DNA from: Microvirga sp. TS319
GTDB taxonomy: Bacteria; Pseudomonadota; Alphaproteobacteria; Rhizobiales; Beijerinckiaceae
Direction: 5' to 3'
Assembly (NCBI RefSeq): GCF_041276405.1
Contig: NZ_JBGGGT010000001.1
Coordinates: 1,161,501-1,225,500, forward strand
Length of the DNA stretch: 64,000 nucleotides
The notes beneath the pieces are model-generated. The model saw only the letters and a list, made by a program, of their open reading frames with translations, was not told the DNA's origin and ran no database searches. Below, in pieces: positions 36,890 through 46,170 of the stretch (the first letter of the stretch is position 1; every line of letters begins with the position of its first letter). The position numbers were made by a program, and so were the translations under genes.

Positions 36890-37810
36890 ATGACTGCGAC
36901 ATTCTTTGCGATTCAGGCTCTGAACGGCCTTCAGTTTGGCCTCATTCTCTTTCTCATCGCGGCCGGATTGACCCTCGTCTTCGGAGTGATGGACTTCATC
37001 AACCTGGCGCATGGCGTTCAGTACATGGTCGGCGCCTATCTGGTCGCCGCCTTCAGCGCCTGGACGGGGAGCTTCGGCTGGGGCCTTCTTCTCGCGCTCC
37101 CGACCGCCCTCGCCTTCGGCCTTCTGCTCGAAGTGCTCATCTTCCGCCATCTCTACGACCGGAGCCATCTCGACCAGGTTCTCGCGACCTTCGGGGTGAT
37201 CCTGTTCCTGAACCAGGCCGTGAAATTCGTCTGGGGGGCGGCTCCGTTGAGCGTGCCCGTGCCGGAGATCCTGTCGGGTTCGGTGGAGATCATGGACGGT
37301 CTTCTCTATCCGGTTTACCGCATCGCCATCATCGCGGCGGGCCTTCTCGTGGCGGCGCTCCTCTATGTCCTCGTCAGCCACACACGCGTCGGGATGCTGG
37401 TACGCGCGGGGGCCACGAATGCCGCGATGGTGTCGGCTCTCGGCGTCAATATCCGGCGACTTTTCATGATCGTTTTCGGCTTCGGGGCCATGCTCGCCGG
37501 CTTTGCCGGGGCCATGGTGGCGCCGATCCTTTCCGTGCAGCCCGGCATGGGCGACAACATCCTCATCCTGGCCTTCGTGGTGATCGTGATCGGCGGCATC
37601 GGTTCGATCCGCGGGGCCTTCCTGGCGGCACTCCTGATCGGTCTCGTGGACACGCTCGGACGCTCGTTCGCGCCCAACCTGCTGCGCCTCGTCCTCGACC
37701 CGTCGGCCGCGAGCCAGACCGGGCGGGCGATCGCCCCGATGCTGATCTACATCTTCATGGCCGCCGTGCTGTTCTTCCGCCCCTCCGGTCTGTTCCCGGC
37801 GAAGCGATAA
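36890..37810 (+). CDS. Branched-chain-type ABC transporter permease (LivH type)
   Basis: A 306-residue inner-membrane permease with about eight helices. Family marks are LNGLQFGLILFLIAAGLTLVFGVMDFINLAHG near the N-terminus and the cytoplasmic loop YVLVSHTRVGMLVRAGATN, then VIVIGGIGSIRGAF. The start at 36890 gives the normal N-terminus; the open frame begins earlier at 36839, inside the leader, and no strong ribosome site was found for either. Confidence 0.9.
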   Translation: MTATFFAIQALNGLQFGLILFLIAAGLTLVFGVMDFINLAHGVQYMVGAYLVAAFSAWTGSFGWGLLLALPTALAFGLLLEVLIFRHLYDRSHLDQVLATFGVILFLNQAVKFVWGAAPLSVPVPEILSGSVEIMDGLLYPVYRIAIIAAGLLVAALLYVLVSHTRVGMLVRAGATNAAMVSALGVNIRRLFMIVFGFGAMLAGFAGAMVAPILSVQPGMGDNILILAFVVIVIGGIGSIRGAFLAALLIGLVDTLGRSFAPNLLRLVLDPSAASQTGRAIAPMLIYIFMAAVLFFRPSGLFPAKR

Positions 37811-37820
37811 AGGCGGAGCA

Positions 37821-38852
37821 ATGACAGAACTGACTCACATCCGGTCTGCCTCCGTACCGTCCGCGGCTGCGCGGATCGACCTTCTGCCCGTCCTCATCTT
37901 CGCCCTGTTCGCGGCAGCGCCCTTCCTGGCACCGGCATCCGGAGCGGAAGGTTATGTGCTGTCGCTCCTCACCCGCGTGATGATCTTCGGCATTGCGGCC
38001 ATGTCGCTCGATCTCATCCTCGGCTACGGCGCACTCGTGAGCTTCGGCCACGCGGCCTTCTTCGGCATCGGGGCCTATTCGGTGGGAATCCTGGCGAGCC
38101 ACGGCATCGAGGATGCGCTCATTCAGGTTCCCGTCGCCCTCGCGGCATCGGCCCTCTTCGCCGCGGTGACGGGCGCGATCTCGCTGCGGACGAAGGGGGT
38201 GTACTTCATCATGATTACCCTCGCCTTCGCACAGATGCTCTACTTCCTCGCCTCGTCGCTGGCCGCCTATGGCGGAGACGACGGCCTGACGCTTCCATCG
38301 CGCAGCCTCGTGGCTGGCTTGAGCCTTCTGAAGAACGACTTCGGGCTCTACGGCGTGACCCTCGCGTGCCTTCTCGGCGTCTATATCCTGTTGAGGTCGG
38401 TCGTGAACTCCCGCTTCGGACGCGTCCTGCGGGGAACGAAGGAGAACGTCACCCGCATGGAAGCCATCGGTTTCCAGCCCTTCTCCTTTCAGCTCATGGC
38501 CTATGTGATCAGCGGCATGATCGCGGGCTTGGCCGGATGCCTCCTGGCCAATCAGGCGGAATTCGTCAGCCCGGCCTTCATGACATGGCAGCGCTCGGGC
38601 GAACTGATCTTCATGGTCGTACTCGGCGGGCTCGGCTCGCTTCATGGCGCGATCATCGGCGCGGCCGCCTATCTCCTCATGGAGGAATTCCTGCCGGAGA
38701 TCCTTCATGCGGCCGGCTTCTTCCTGAACGACGAATTCCGCTGGCGGCTGACGGAAAACTGGCAGATGGTCTTCGGCCCTCTCCTGATCCTGACCGTGCT
38801 GTTCGCCCGCGGCGGCATCACGGGTCTCCTGCGGCGGGGCCACCATGGCTGA
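37821..38852 (+). CDS. Branched-chain-type ABC transporter permease (LivM type)
   Basis: A 343-residue inner-membrane partner permease. It has LDLILGYGALVSFGHAAFFGIGAYSVGIL, the TKGVYFIMITLAFAQMLYF segment and the loop SRFGRVLRGTKENVTRMEAIGF characteristic of LivM. GGCGGAG precedes the ATG. Its stop overlaps the ATPase start by eight bases. Confidence 0.92.
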   Translation: MTELTHIRSASVPSAAARIDLLPVLIFALFAAAPFLAPASGAEGYVLSLLTRVMIFGIAAMSLDLILGYGALVSFGHAAFFGIGAYSVGILASHGIEDALIQVPVALAASALFAAVTGAISLRTKGVYFIMITLAFAQMLYFLASSLAAYGGDDGLTLPSRSLVAGLSLLKNDFGLYGVTLACLLGVYILLRSVVNSRFGRVLRGTKENVTRMEAIGFQPFSFQLMAYVISGMIAGLAGCLLANQAEFVSPAFMTWQRSGELIFMVVLGGLGSLHGAIIGAAAYLLMEEFLPEILHAAGFFLNDEFRWRLTENWQMVFGPLLILTVLFARGGITGLLRRGHHG

Positions 38853-39600
38853 ACCTCTCCTGCAACTGCACGGCCTCCGGAAGACCTATGGCGCCTTCGT
38901 CGTCACCGACGATGTGAACCTCTCCGTTCGCCCCGGCGAGCTGCACGCCATCATCGGCCCCAACGGCGCGGGCAAAACGACGCTCATTCATCAGATCTCG
39001 GGCACTCTGAGCCCCGATTCGGGACAGGTCCTGTTTGACGGCGAGGACGTCACCCATCTGCCCATGCACCAGCGGGTCCGGCGGGGGCTTGCCCGCTCAT
39101 TCCAGATCACGTCGATTTTGCCCGCGTTCTCGGCTCTCGAAAACGTGGCGCTCGCCATTCAGGCCCGCTCGGGATCGAGCTTCCGCTTCTTCGGCGACGC
39201 GGCCCGGGAGAGAGCGCTCAACGACGCCGCCATGGACTATCTGAGCATGGTCGGGATCGCCCCCCGCGCCCGGATCGCCGCGGGTCTCCTGTCCCATGGG
39301 GAAAAGCGGCAGCTCGAACTTGCGATTGGACTTGCGACGCAACCGAAGCTGCTCCTCCTCGACGAGCCGCTGGCGGGCACGGGTCACGAGGAATCGCTGC
39401 GCGTGGTCGAAACCCTGCAGCGCCTCAAGAGCCGCATCACCATCATGCTGATCGAACACGACATGGATGCGGTCTTCTCCCTCGCGGACCGCGTCAGCGT
39501 CCTCGTCTACGGGCGCGTGATCGCCACCGACACGCCGGAGCGCATCAGGGCGAACGAGGAGGTCCGGGCCGCCTATCTGGGTGAGGGGGAGGTTGTCTAG
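38845..39600 (+). CDS. Branched-chain-type ABC transporter ATPase (LivG type)
   Basis: A 251-residue ATPase with Walker A GPNGAGKTT, the LSHGEKRQLELAIGLA signature (LSHGE variant common in LivG), Walker B LLLLDEPLAG and the C-terminal VLVYGRVIATDTPERIRANEEVRAAYLGE. Its TAG stop overlaps the GTG start of the LivF-type gene by one base. Confidence 0.93.
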   Translation: MAEPLLQLHGLRKTYGAFVVTDDVNLSVRPGELHAIIGPNGAGKTTLIHQISGTLSPDSGQVLFDGEDVTHLPMHQRVRRGLARSFQITSILPAFSALENVALAIQARSGSSFRFFGDAARERALNDAAMDYLSMVGIAPRARIAAGLLSHGEKRQLELAIGLATQPKLLLLDEPLAGTGHEESLRVVETLQRLKSRITIMLIEHDMDAVFSLADRVSVLVYGRVIATDTPERIRANEEVRAAYLGEGEVV

Positions 39601-40298
39601 TGCTGTCCGTCCGACATCTGCAGGCATCCTACGGTGCGGCCCAGGTCCTGTTCGACGTCTCCCTCGATGTGGGTGCCGGCGAAGTGGTGACGCTGCTCGG
39701 GCGCAACGGCATGGGCAAGACCACGACCATCAAGTCCATCATGGGCCTGTTGCGCCCACGGGGCGGCGAGATCCGGTTCGGCGGAGCGGTCGTGACGGGT
39801 CTCGCACCCTACAGGGTCGCGCAGACCGGCATCGGCCTCGTTCCGGAGGGGCGGCAGATCTTCCCGACCCTGACGGTCGAGGAAAATCTCGTTGCGACCG
39901 CCGCCTCACGGGCGGGGGCGCGTCGCTGGAACCTGAACGAGGTCTATGCGCTTTTTCCGCGATTGAAGGAGCGCCGGAGCAATCTCGGGACGCAACTGTC
40001 CGGCGGCGAGCAGCAGATGCTGGCGGTGGGCCGGGCGCTCATGACCAACCCGAAGCTCCTCATCCTCGACGAGGCGACCGAAGGGCTCGCTCCCCTGATC
40101 CGCGCGGAGATCTGGTCGTGCCTCAAGCGCCTGCGGGACGAGCGCCAGTCGATCCTGGTGATCGACAAGAACGTGGACGTGCTGGCAAGTTTCGCCGACC
40201 GGCACGTCATCATCGAGAAGGGCCGCTCGGTCTGGACGGGCACAAGTGCGGAACTCGTGGCTGATCCCGCGATCAAGGAACGGTATCTCCACGTCTGA
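39600..40298 (+). CDS. Branched-chain-type ABC transporter ATPase (LivF type)
   Basis: A 232-residue ATPase: Walker A GRNGMGKTT, signature LSGGEQQMLAVGRAL, Walker B LLILDEATEGLAP. It starts with GTG at the last base of the preceding gene. It completes a five-part importer with one binding protein, two permeases and two ATPases. Confidence 0.92.
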   Translation: MLSVRHLQASYGAAQVLFDVSLDVGAGEVVTLLGRNGMGKTTTIKSIMGLLRPRGGEIRFGGAVVTGLAPYRVAQTGIGLVPEGRQIFPTLTVEENLVATAASRAGARRWNLNEVYALFPRLKERRSNLGTQLSGGEQQMLAVGRALMTNPKLLILDEATEGLAPLIRAEIWSCLKRLRDERQSILVIDKNVDVLASFADRHVIIEKGRSVWTGTSAELVADPAIKERYLHV

Positions 40299-40366
40299 GG
40301 CGACGATGTGCGTCGGAATGGACATCGACAGGCACGAATACGGCTCCGACACTGAAGGGTGGATCA

Positions 40367-41221
40367 ATGCTCTATCGTGGAATGGACCAGGCCGCGCTGG
40401 ATGCGGCCTACGACAATCCCCGCGCGGTCGGACTGTCGACCCTGCAGGCCATGATGGCCGACTGGATCGCCCGCGGCCAGGAGATAGCATCATCCGGCCG
40501 CCTCACGGAGATCCGCTATGGCGAAGGAGAGCGGAATCGCATCGATGTTTTCGCGGCGCCCCGCGATGCAAGCTTCCAGGGCCGAGCGACGCTCGCCTTC
40601 ATCCATGGCGGCTATTGGAGAAGCCAGGAGAAGGAGACCTATCGCTTTCTCGCGAAGGGGGCTCTCGCGCGCGGACTGAACTTCGCGAATATCGAATACA
40701 CCCTCGCGCCCCAAAAGACCCTCGGCGGAATCGTTCTGGAGATCAGGGATGCGATCGCCTGCCTGAACAGGCACCTTGCCCAGGTCACGCCCGATCATGC
40801 GACCCTTCACATCTCCGGCCACTCGGCCGGGGGCCATCTCGTGGCGATGAACCTCGATGAGAAGGGCGTCGGGAGCGGCACGTCCATCAGCGGGATCTTC
40901 GATCTGGAGCCGATCCGCCTGAGCTATCTCGACGAGGCGCTGAGGCTGACGCCCGAGGATGTGGTTCGCTACAGCCCGCAGCGTCACATCCCCGCCTCCT
41001 CCCCTCCTCTCATCATCGCCTACGGCGAGGAGGAACTTCCGGAGCTCCGCCGGCAGTCGGAAGAGTTCCACTCCGCCCGGAAGGCCAACAAGCTCGTTTC
41101 CCCCTTTGTCCCTCTTTCCGGACACAATCATTTCAGCATCCTCGAGGAGCTGGCGAACCCGGAAGGTCTGATCCTGAAGGAGATCGTCACCCAGATGGCA
41201 GGGCGGTCTCCTACGCGATAA
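40367..41221 (+). CDS. Alpha/beta hydrolase, kynurenine formamidase (arylformamidase)-like
   Basis: A 284-residue esterase-fold protein. The oxyanion motif HGGYW (80-84), nucleophile elbow GHSAGGH with Ser153, and a late GHNHFSIL His match the alpha/beta-hydrolase type of kynurenine formamidase. That enzyme converts N-formylkynurenine to kynurenine, two steps before anthranilate. As the last gene of a transporter operon facing an anthranilate-type CoA pathway, it may extend the route to formylated aromatic amines. The substrate is inferred; a carbamate or ester hydrolase is an alternative. Confidence 0.78.
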   Translation: MLYRGMDQAALDAAYDNPRAVGLSTLQAMMADWIARGQEIASSGRLTEIRYGEGERNRIDVFAAPRDASFQGRATLAFIHGGYWRSQEKETYRFLAKGALARGLNFANIEYTLAPQKTLGGIVLEIRDAIACLNRHLAQVTPDHATLHISGHSAGGHLVAMNLDEKGVGSGTSISGIFDLEPIRLSYLDEALRLTPEDVVRYSPQRHIPASSPPLIIAYGEEELPELRRQSEEFHSARKANKLVSPFVPLSGHNHFSILEELANPEGLILKEIVTQMAGRSPTR

Positions 41222-41236
41222 GGCCAGAGCACGGAC

Positions 41237-42817
41237 CTATCTCAGATCCAGCCTGCGCGTGACGCCAATCGCCTCCAGGAATCTCTCGTCGTGACTGACG
41301 ATGAGCAGCGCACCGTCATAGCCCCGCAATCCGGCCTCGACCGCTTCGATGGAATCGATGTCGAGATGGTTCGTCGGCTCGTCGAGGATCAGGAGAGAGG
41401 GCGGCCGCGGCCCGCCCAGAACGCAGGCCAGACCGGCACGAAGCATCTGCCCTCCGCTGAGGCTGGAAACGACCTGGAGCGCGGCATCGGCCCGGAACAT
41501 GAACCGGGCGAGAGTGGCCCGGCAGGCATTCTCATGAGCGCCCGGATTGATGCGCCGGAAGTTGTCTCGGATCGACGCCAACGGGTCCAGAAGGCTCACG
41601 CGCTGGTCGAACGTCGCGAAGTCGGTCATGACCTGCACGGACCCGGTCCAGGGCCGCAGCCGTCCGGTGACAAGGGACAGAAGGGTCGTCTTGCCGGATC
41701 CGTTGGGCCCCATGATGGCCACACGTTCGGGCCCGCTGACGGTCAGCGAAAGATCTTTGAGGATCGGCCGCTCAGGCTCGTAACCCGCGCTCGCGCCGTC
41801 GATCCTCAGCACCGTCTTGCCGGCCGGCAGATGGGTCGGCGGGAGTACGAACGAGAGGGGTTGCAGCACCTCGATGCGGTCGCGGGCGGAGGCTGCCGCC
41901 TCGAGGGCCTGCCCCCGGCGCCGTTCGGCCAAGCGCGTGGCCTCTCCGGCCGTGTCCTCGCTCCGGTCCTTTCGAAGCCCCATGAGGATCTTGGGCATAT
42001 CGCCCTTCGCGCTCTTCTTCCGGCCCGCTCCGTCCTTGCGCGCCTTCCTCTCCGCCGTCTCCTGCGCCTTCCGGTCGATCTCCGAGACACGCTTCTCGGC
42101 ATCCGCCAGATCACGCCTGGCAGCTGCGAGCTCGAAGGCCTTGCGCTCACGGTATCGGCTCCAGTTGCCGCCATAACGCGTGGCGCCCAGCGAGGTCAGT
42201 TCGACGATGGCGTCCATGGCGTCGAGCAGCTCCCGGTCGTGGCTCACGACGACCGCTCCGCCCCGCCAAGCGGCGAGCAGGTCGATCACGGCCTGACGCC
42301 CCTCCCGGTCGAGATTGTTCGTCGGCTCGTCGAGAAGCAGGAAGTCCGGCTCCGCGAAGATGAGGGCGGCAAGACGGGCCCGTGTGTTCTGGCCGCCCGA
42401 CAACGCAGCGAGGCGCGTTTCCGGCTCCGCGGACAGGCCGACGCGGCCGAGAGCCGCCGCGACGCGGGCCTCCAGCATCCAGTCGGCACGTGCGAGCTCA
42501 TCAGCCGTGGCTTCGCCGCGGTCCGCACGCCGGAGAACGGCCAGCGCTTCGGCGATGCCGAACAGGCCGGCGACGGTTTCATCCGGATCGGCCTGAACGG
42601 TCTGGCGCAGAACACCTAGGCTGCCGTTGACGGTGACCGTGCCTGAATGAGGGCGCATGTCACCGGCGATCAACTTGAGAAGCGTCGTCTTTCCCACACC
42701 GTTGCGGCCGACAAGTCCCGTCCGCTCGGCGCTGAATTTCAGATCGACATGGGACAGAAGGGTTTGATGGTCAGGCGTGGACCAGGACAGATGGGAGAGC
42801 GAAATTGAGGCAGGCAT
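41237..42817 (-). CDS. ABC-F family ATPase
   Basis: A 526-residue soluble protein with two ABC domains and no membrane segments. Walker A sequences are GRNGVGKTT and GPNGSGKTT, and signatures are LSGGQNTRARL and LSGGQMLRAGL; Walker B lines read LLLDEPTNNLD and LILDEPTNHLD. A Lys/Arg-rich linker joins them (around RKARKDGAGRKKSAKGD). ABC-F proteins act on ribosomes, in translation rescue or antibiotic protection; which one applies here is unknown. The start at 42817 is set by homology-like N-terminus MPASISLSHLSWSTPD; the frame stays open upstream without family features. It is convergent with the hydrolase gene, only 15 bases apart. Confidence 0.9.
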   Translation of the reverse strand: MPASISLSHLSWSTPDHQTLLSHVDLKFSAERTGLVGRNGVGKTTLLKLIAGDMRPHSGTVTVNGSLGVLRQTVQADPDETVAGLFGIAEALAVLRRADRGEATADELARADWMLEARVAAALGRVGLSAEPETRLAALSGGQNTRARLAALIFAEPDFLLLDEPTNNLDREGRQAVIDLLAAWRGGAVVVSHDRELLDAMDAIVELTSLGATRYGGNWSRYRERKAFELAAARRDLADAEKRVSEIDRKAQETAERKARKDGAGRKKSAKGDMPKILMGLRKDRSEDTAGEATRLAERRRGQALEAAASARDRIEVLQPLSFVLPPTHLPAGKTVLRIDGASAGYEPERPILKDLSLTVSGPERVAIMGPNGSGKTTLLSLVTGRLRPWTGSVQVMTDFATFDQRVSLLDPLASIRDNFRRINPGAHENACRATLARFMFRADAALQVVSSLSGGQMLRAGLACVLGGPRPPSLLILDEPTNHLDIDSIEAVEAGLRGYDGALLIVSHDERFLEAIGVTRRLDLR

Positions 42818-43105
42818 GGCGACGGAAATCCCCGGTGGCAAGGCAAAGCGGCGTTGCGGTGGGGTTGAAATCCATTGCTGTGTACATCCTGTCAGAACCG
42901 ATGCCGCTCCCGGTCGGGGGCATCCACGGCCAGATATAGAAGGGCCATCTGCCGGCCGCAAGGGCCTTGACCGGGCTACTGGGCATTCCGTCTGCCCGGC
43001 CGCATTCCCGAGCGGCCGGCTCCGTCCGGCCAAGGACGAAACGAAACCAACATCCCCTTCGAGCGTTCCCTAACCGTAACAGTTCGAGTGCGTGAGGTTG
43101 GGCGT

Positions 43106-43768
43106 ATGCGGCGGTTCCTGCGTGACAACGGGCTATCGATAGCCTTGTTCAGCTTGTTTCTGATCTCCCTCGCCGGTCAGGCGCTGACCGGATGGAGGGC
43201 CCATATCGAGGACCTGCGTCTCCACGAACGACCCGCTATCGACTTCCTGACCTATCTCGGGAGCGGCCACTTCATCTCGGCCGTGTTCGAGAACTGGGAG
43301 AGCGAGTTCCTCCAGATGGCGGCTTACGTGCTGCTCACGATTTTTCTGTTCCAGAAAGGCGCTTCGGAATCCAAGAAGCCGGACGAGGCGAACGCGGAGG
43401 ATGAGCCGCCCTCCGCCCATCGCAACGATCCGGATGCGCCCTGGCCCGTTCATCGCGGCGGCCTGGTGCTGAAACTTTACTCGCACTCTTTGAGCCTCGC
43501 TCTGGTCGGACTTTTCCTCGTCTCCTTCTGGCTGCATCTGGCGGGCAGCACGCGCCGGATGAACCAGGAGGCGCTCGAGCATCACCAGCCTCCGCACACG
43601 ATGGTCGAGACCCTCGGGAACCCGGAATTCTGGTATGAGAGCTTCCAGAACTGGCAGAGCGAGTTCCTGTCCATCGGCGTGCTGCTGCTCCTCGGCATCG
43701 CCCTGCGCGAGAGGGGATCTCCCGAGTCGAAACCCGTGGCGGCGCCGCATACGATGACGGGGCATTAG
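43106..43768 (+). CDS. Membrane protein of the DUF6766 type with internal duplication
   Basis: A 220-residue inner-membrane protein with four predicted helices: about 10-28, 74-92, 135-153 and 192-207. The segment ENWESEFLQMAAYVLLTIFL with following QKGASESK recurs as QNWQSEFLSIGVLLLLGIAL followed by RERGSPESK, so the protein is a two-fold repeat separated by an acidic cytosolic or periplasmic stretch. I recall this as a DUF6766-like family without known function. GAGG is eight bases before ATG 43106. Its TAG stop is the first part of repeat copy 5. Confidence 0.75.
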   Translation: MRRFLRDNGLSIALFSLFLISLAGQALTGWRAHIEDLRLHERPAIDFLTYLGSGHFISAVFENWESEFLQMAAYVLLTIFLFQKGASESKKPDEANAEDEPPSAHRNDPDAPWPVHRGGLVLKLYSHSLSLALVGLFLVSFWLHLAGSTRRMNQEALEHHQPPHTMVETLGNPEFWYESFQNWQSEFLSIGVLLLLGIALRERGSPESKPVAAPHTMTGH

Positions 43769-43868
43769 AGCAGCGGACGCGAAAGTGGGAACCGGTTTTG
43801 CGCTCGCGACGATGCGCCATTTAAGGAGTGGAGCATCGGATGCAAAAGTGGGAACCGGTTTTGCGTGA
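43766..43868. repeat. Intergenic palindromic repeat, copy 5
   Basis: TAGAGCAGCGGACGCGAAAGTGG start, ACCGGTTTTGCG core, CGATGCGCC, then TGGAGCATCGGATGCAAAAGTGG and a second ACCGGTTTTGCG. The initial TAG is the stop codon of the membrane-protein gene. From 43869 to 44223 (about 350 bases) I see no convincing gene. Confidence 0.75.
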
Positions 43869-44223
43869 AAGGAAGTTCCAGAACTGAGACTGGCAGCATC
43901 GGATGTGAGTTAGATGTCATGTCCGATGCCGTAGGACGGCTTTCGGCTGATCCGGTCGACTTCCCCGACACAGATCCAATCACACCACCGAGCCCAAGGC
44001 ATATCCGCCTGCCGTGCATGCTATCGATGGTCTGAGAGAAAGGTGGAGGACGGTTTGATCTCAGCGGACAGGAGGCGGCCATGGAAATGCCGCCAGATAA
44101 GGGGTTGTCGTCGCGTATGGCCGTCGCCGCTCGCTCGCGCCGCGCGCGAGGAACTTTTCGATACAGATGCCGTATACGGCTGAAGCAGCAGTAGATTGAC
44201 TCATTGTCCGGTTCCGTATCACG

Positions 44224-44919
44224 TCAGGCCCGCTTGCCGAACACATAGACACACGGGTAGAGAACCGAGTCGAGCTGGGTCAACTTCATCCAAGTCGCGA
44301 ACTTCCCATAGAGCTTGGAATAATACTCGCTCGAAACGGCGATAGGATTGCGCCCGAACGCCGTCGAGCACATGTCGAACAGTTCCTGCTGCGTAAAGCC
44401 CGCATGGGCGCCGGCCTCATTACTCCACTTGCCCTTCAGACGCTGCTTGTAGTCGTCGAGGTTCCACTGAAACTTCTCCTTGAACGAGGCTGCAGATCCG
44501 ACATAGCCGACCAATCGGCTTTTATTGGGTGTTCCGATCAGATAGCTTCCGCCAGGTTTGAGAACGCGCGCCATTTCGGCAAGGGCCTGTTCCGGGCGAG
44601 GAATGTGCTCAAGTGCGTGAAACGAGAAGATGAAATCAAACGACCTCGCAGGAAAGTGGAGTTCCCTGGCGTCCATGATCATCAACTCCGCAGGCTTCGA
44701 CCCAGCATAGTCAAAGTCGAAGTCTCCTCCGATGTCGATCCCAACGGTATTGGCCTCGAGACCTCGTGCGATGAGACCGGCTTCGCGGCCGGAACCGCAG
44801 CCGACGACGAGAGCCTTTGTGACAGGCGCATTCGTACAGGCTTTGATGACGTCGATCAGGGCCAGGCTCTTGTCGGCCTCTGTCGTCCGATAGGCTGGAT
44901 CTATGTCTCTTTCCCGCAT
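44224..44919 (-). CDS. Class I SAM-dependent methyltransferase
   Basis: A 231-residue methyltransferase: SAM motif I ALVVGCGSGREAGLIARGL, acidic motif II VGIDIGGDF, and FDFIFSFHALEHIPRPEQALAEMARVLKPGG for motifs III-IV. GAGGAG is nine bases before the ATG. At the edge of the exopolysaccharide region it could methylate a sugar or lipid-linked intermediate, but the substrate is unknown. Confidence 0.82.
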   Translation of the reverse strand: MRERDIDPAYRTTEADKSLALIDVIKACTNAPVTKALVVGCGSGREAGLIARGLEANTVGIDIGGDFDFDYAGSKPAELMIMDARELHFPARSFDFIFSFHALEHIPRPEQALAEMARVLKPGGSYLIGTPNKSRLVGYVGSAASFKEKFQWNLDDYKQRLKGKWSNEAGAHAGFTQQELFDMCSTAFGRNPIAVSSEYYSKLYGKFATWMKLTQLDSVLYPCVYVFGKRA

Positions 44920-45228
44920 ACCGACTATCTCCTCTCGAAGAGAACTAGAAAACTCGCTTGATCTTTCCTATTGCAAATCTGGATTAGGACTTGGCCGGCT
45001 TCATTGATATGGCACGTCACTCGAGCCGTTAAAGCGCAATCCCGGGAAATGAAGCTCGCTTCCGTGATGCGATGATACCGACCGGAGGTCGTTGCGCGAG
45101 AGAACACATCGACCCATCGCTGGCACAAGGTGCCCAGGACTCGAAATCGAAAGGTCAGACAAACTAATGCTGAGCCAGGACATCCTGCACCTGTGCGTAA
45201 AGATCTTCCCCTTCGAAAAGCCCTCCCT

Positions 45229-45429
45229 TCACTCCCGATCGTCGCGCAGCCTCCAGGACGACAGCTTGTTTTGCGGGAGAGGGCATTCACGCTCCTTGGC
45301 GGTCTGCTGCGGAAATCGATCTCGCTCGACCAAGGCGCAAATGATGTGGACGGCCACGATGTGCATCTGCTGGACGATGGGGGTAGAGTGCAACGGAACG
45401 GCGACAACGTAATCGCACATGTTCTGCAT
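45229..45429 (-). pseudogene. C-terminal remnant of a GmhA-type phosphoheptose isomerase (SIS domain)
   Basis: In this frame about 40 residues (MQNMCDYVVAVPLHSTPIVQQ then MHIVAVHIICALVERD) match the end of GmhA/DiaA-type SIS proteins, where the pattern is LCDxxxxVPSxxTPxIQExHIxxxHxLCxLVE. Upstream in the same frame a stop appears about 14 codons before the ATG, and no SIS N-terminus is seen nearby, so this is a gene fragment. Heptose isomerases occur in surface-polysaccharide loci, consistent with the setting. The similarity is from memory. Confidence 0.45.
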
Positions 45430-45739
45430 GGGAGAGACCGCCCAGGTATTGCGCCACGATCCTCTGCATCATTCTGGCATGGAGCTGAAACCCTGGGTCC
45501 AACAGGCTCTTGCCAATGATAGCGAACGCCTCCTCCATTTCGGCGTCTCGCGCCTGGTAATGAATGTGACCATCCGACGATGGATCGGTCGAAGCGAATG
45601 CATCCCGGTCGATCGTTGCATTCAGGACGGCCCGTCCATACGGGTCACAGGAGGCACTGATCTCAGTCTCTCCTCCGGCGAGTTCCAGATGGAGCGGAGT
45701 TATCGACCGCGTTAACTTGTCGCTATCCATCGAGCGCAT
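45287..45739 (-). CDS. Hypothetical ORF overlapping the SIS remnant
   Basis: A 150-codon frame starting MRSMDSDKLTRSITPLHLELAGG with AAGG nine bases upstream of the ATG. The first 105 residues have a reasonable amino-acid composition (FAIIGKSLLDPGFQ, MMQRIVAQYLGG), while the last 45 are Arg-rich and lie antiphase to the SIS remnant. The true product may be frameshifted or the region may be decaying. I recognise no family. Confidence 0.25.
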   Translation of the reverse strand: MRSMDSDKLTRSITPLHLELAGGETEISASCDPYGRAVLNATIDRDAFASTDPSSDGHIHYQARDAEMEEAFAIIGKSLLDPGFQLHARMMQRIVAQYLGGLSHAEHVRLRCRRSVALYPHRPADAHRGRPHHLRLGRARSISAADRQGA

Positions 45740-46170
45740 CCGAACTACCTTTGACCCCTAAATAGAAGCGTACACGGATCAGTACAGAGGCATCTGGAAG
45801 GAACATTCCGGCCGTTTATCGTTTCTATTTTCTCTGCCTAGTCCGTGAGGCAGACGAATTATGGCCGGTCCTAAAGTCAAATGGTAGAAGGCCCCGGTGC
45901 ATCAGAGGGAGTACTCCCAATTCGCGATTCCGGGTCAGCCATTGGAGGATCCATCGGGGTTACGACCCTCGACCCTCGCCGTTTGCCAAGAACGCACTCA
46001 GTGCCGAGCGTTATGATGACCCTTTGATCGACGGGGAAACAAGGTCTGCGGCCTGAATTTCAGGAAAGATTCCAGAACTCGGCTAGCCCCTTTGTATCCT
46101 TTCTTCCAAAGAGCCGCGCATATAGACTTGCAAAATCTTCGCAGCCAGTATCCATCGATGAGGAGCCTTC
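45740..46170. other. Non-coding stretch upstream of the acyltransferase gene
   Basis: About 430 bases without a supported gene, repeat or clear hairpin. It presumably contains the promoter of the GNAT-type gene that follows. Confidence 0.4.
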
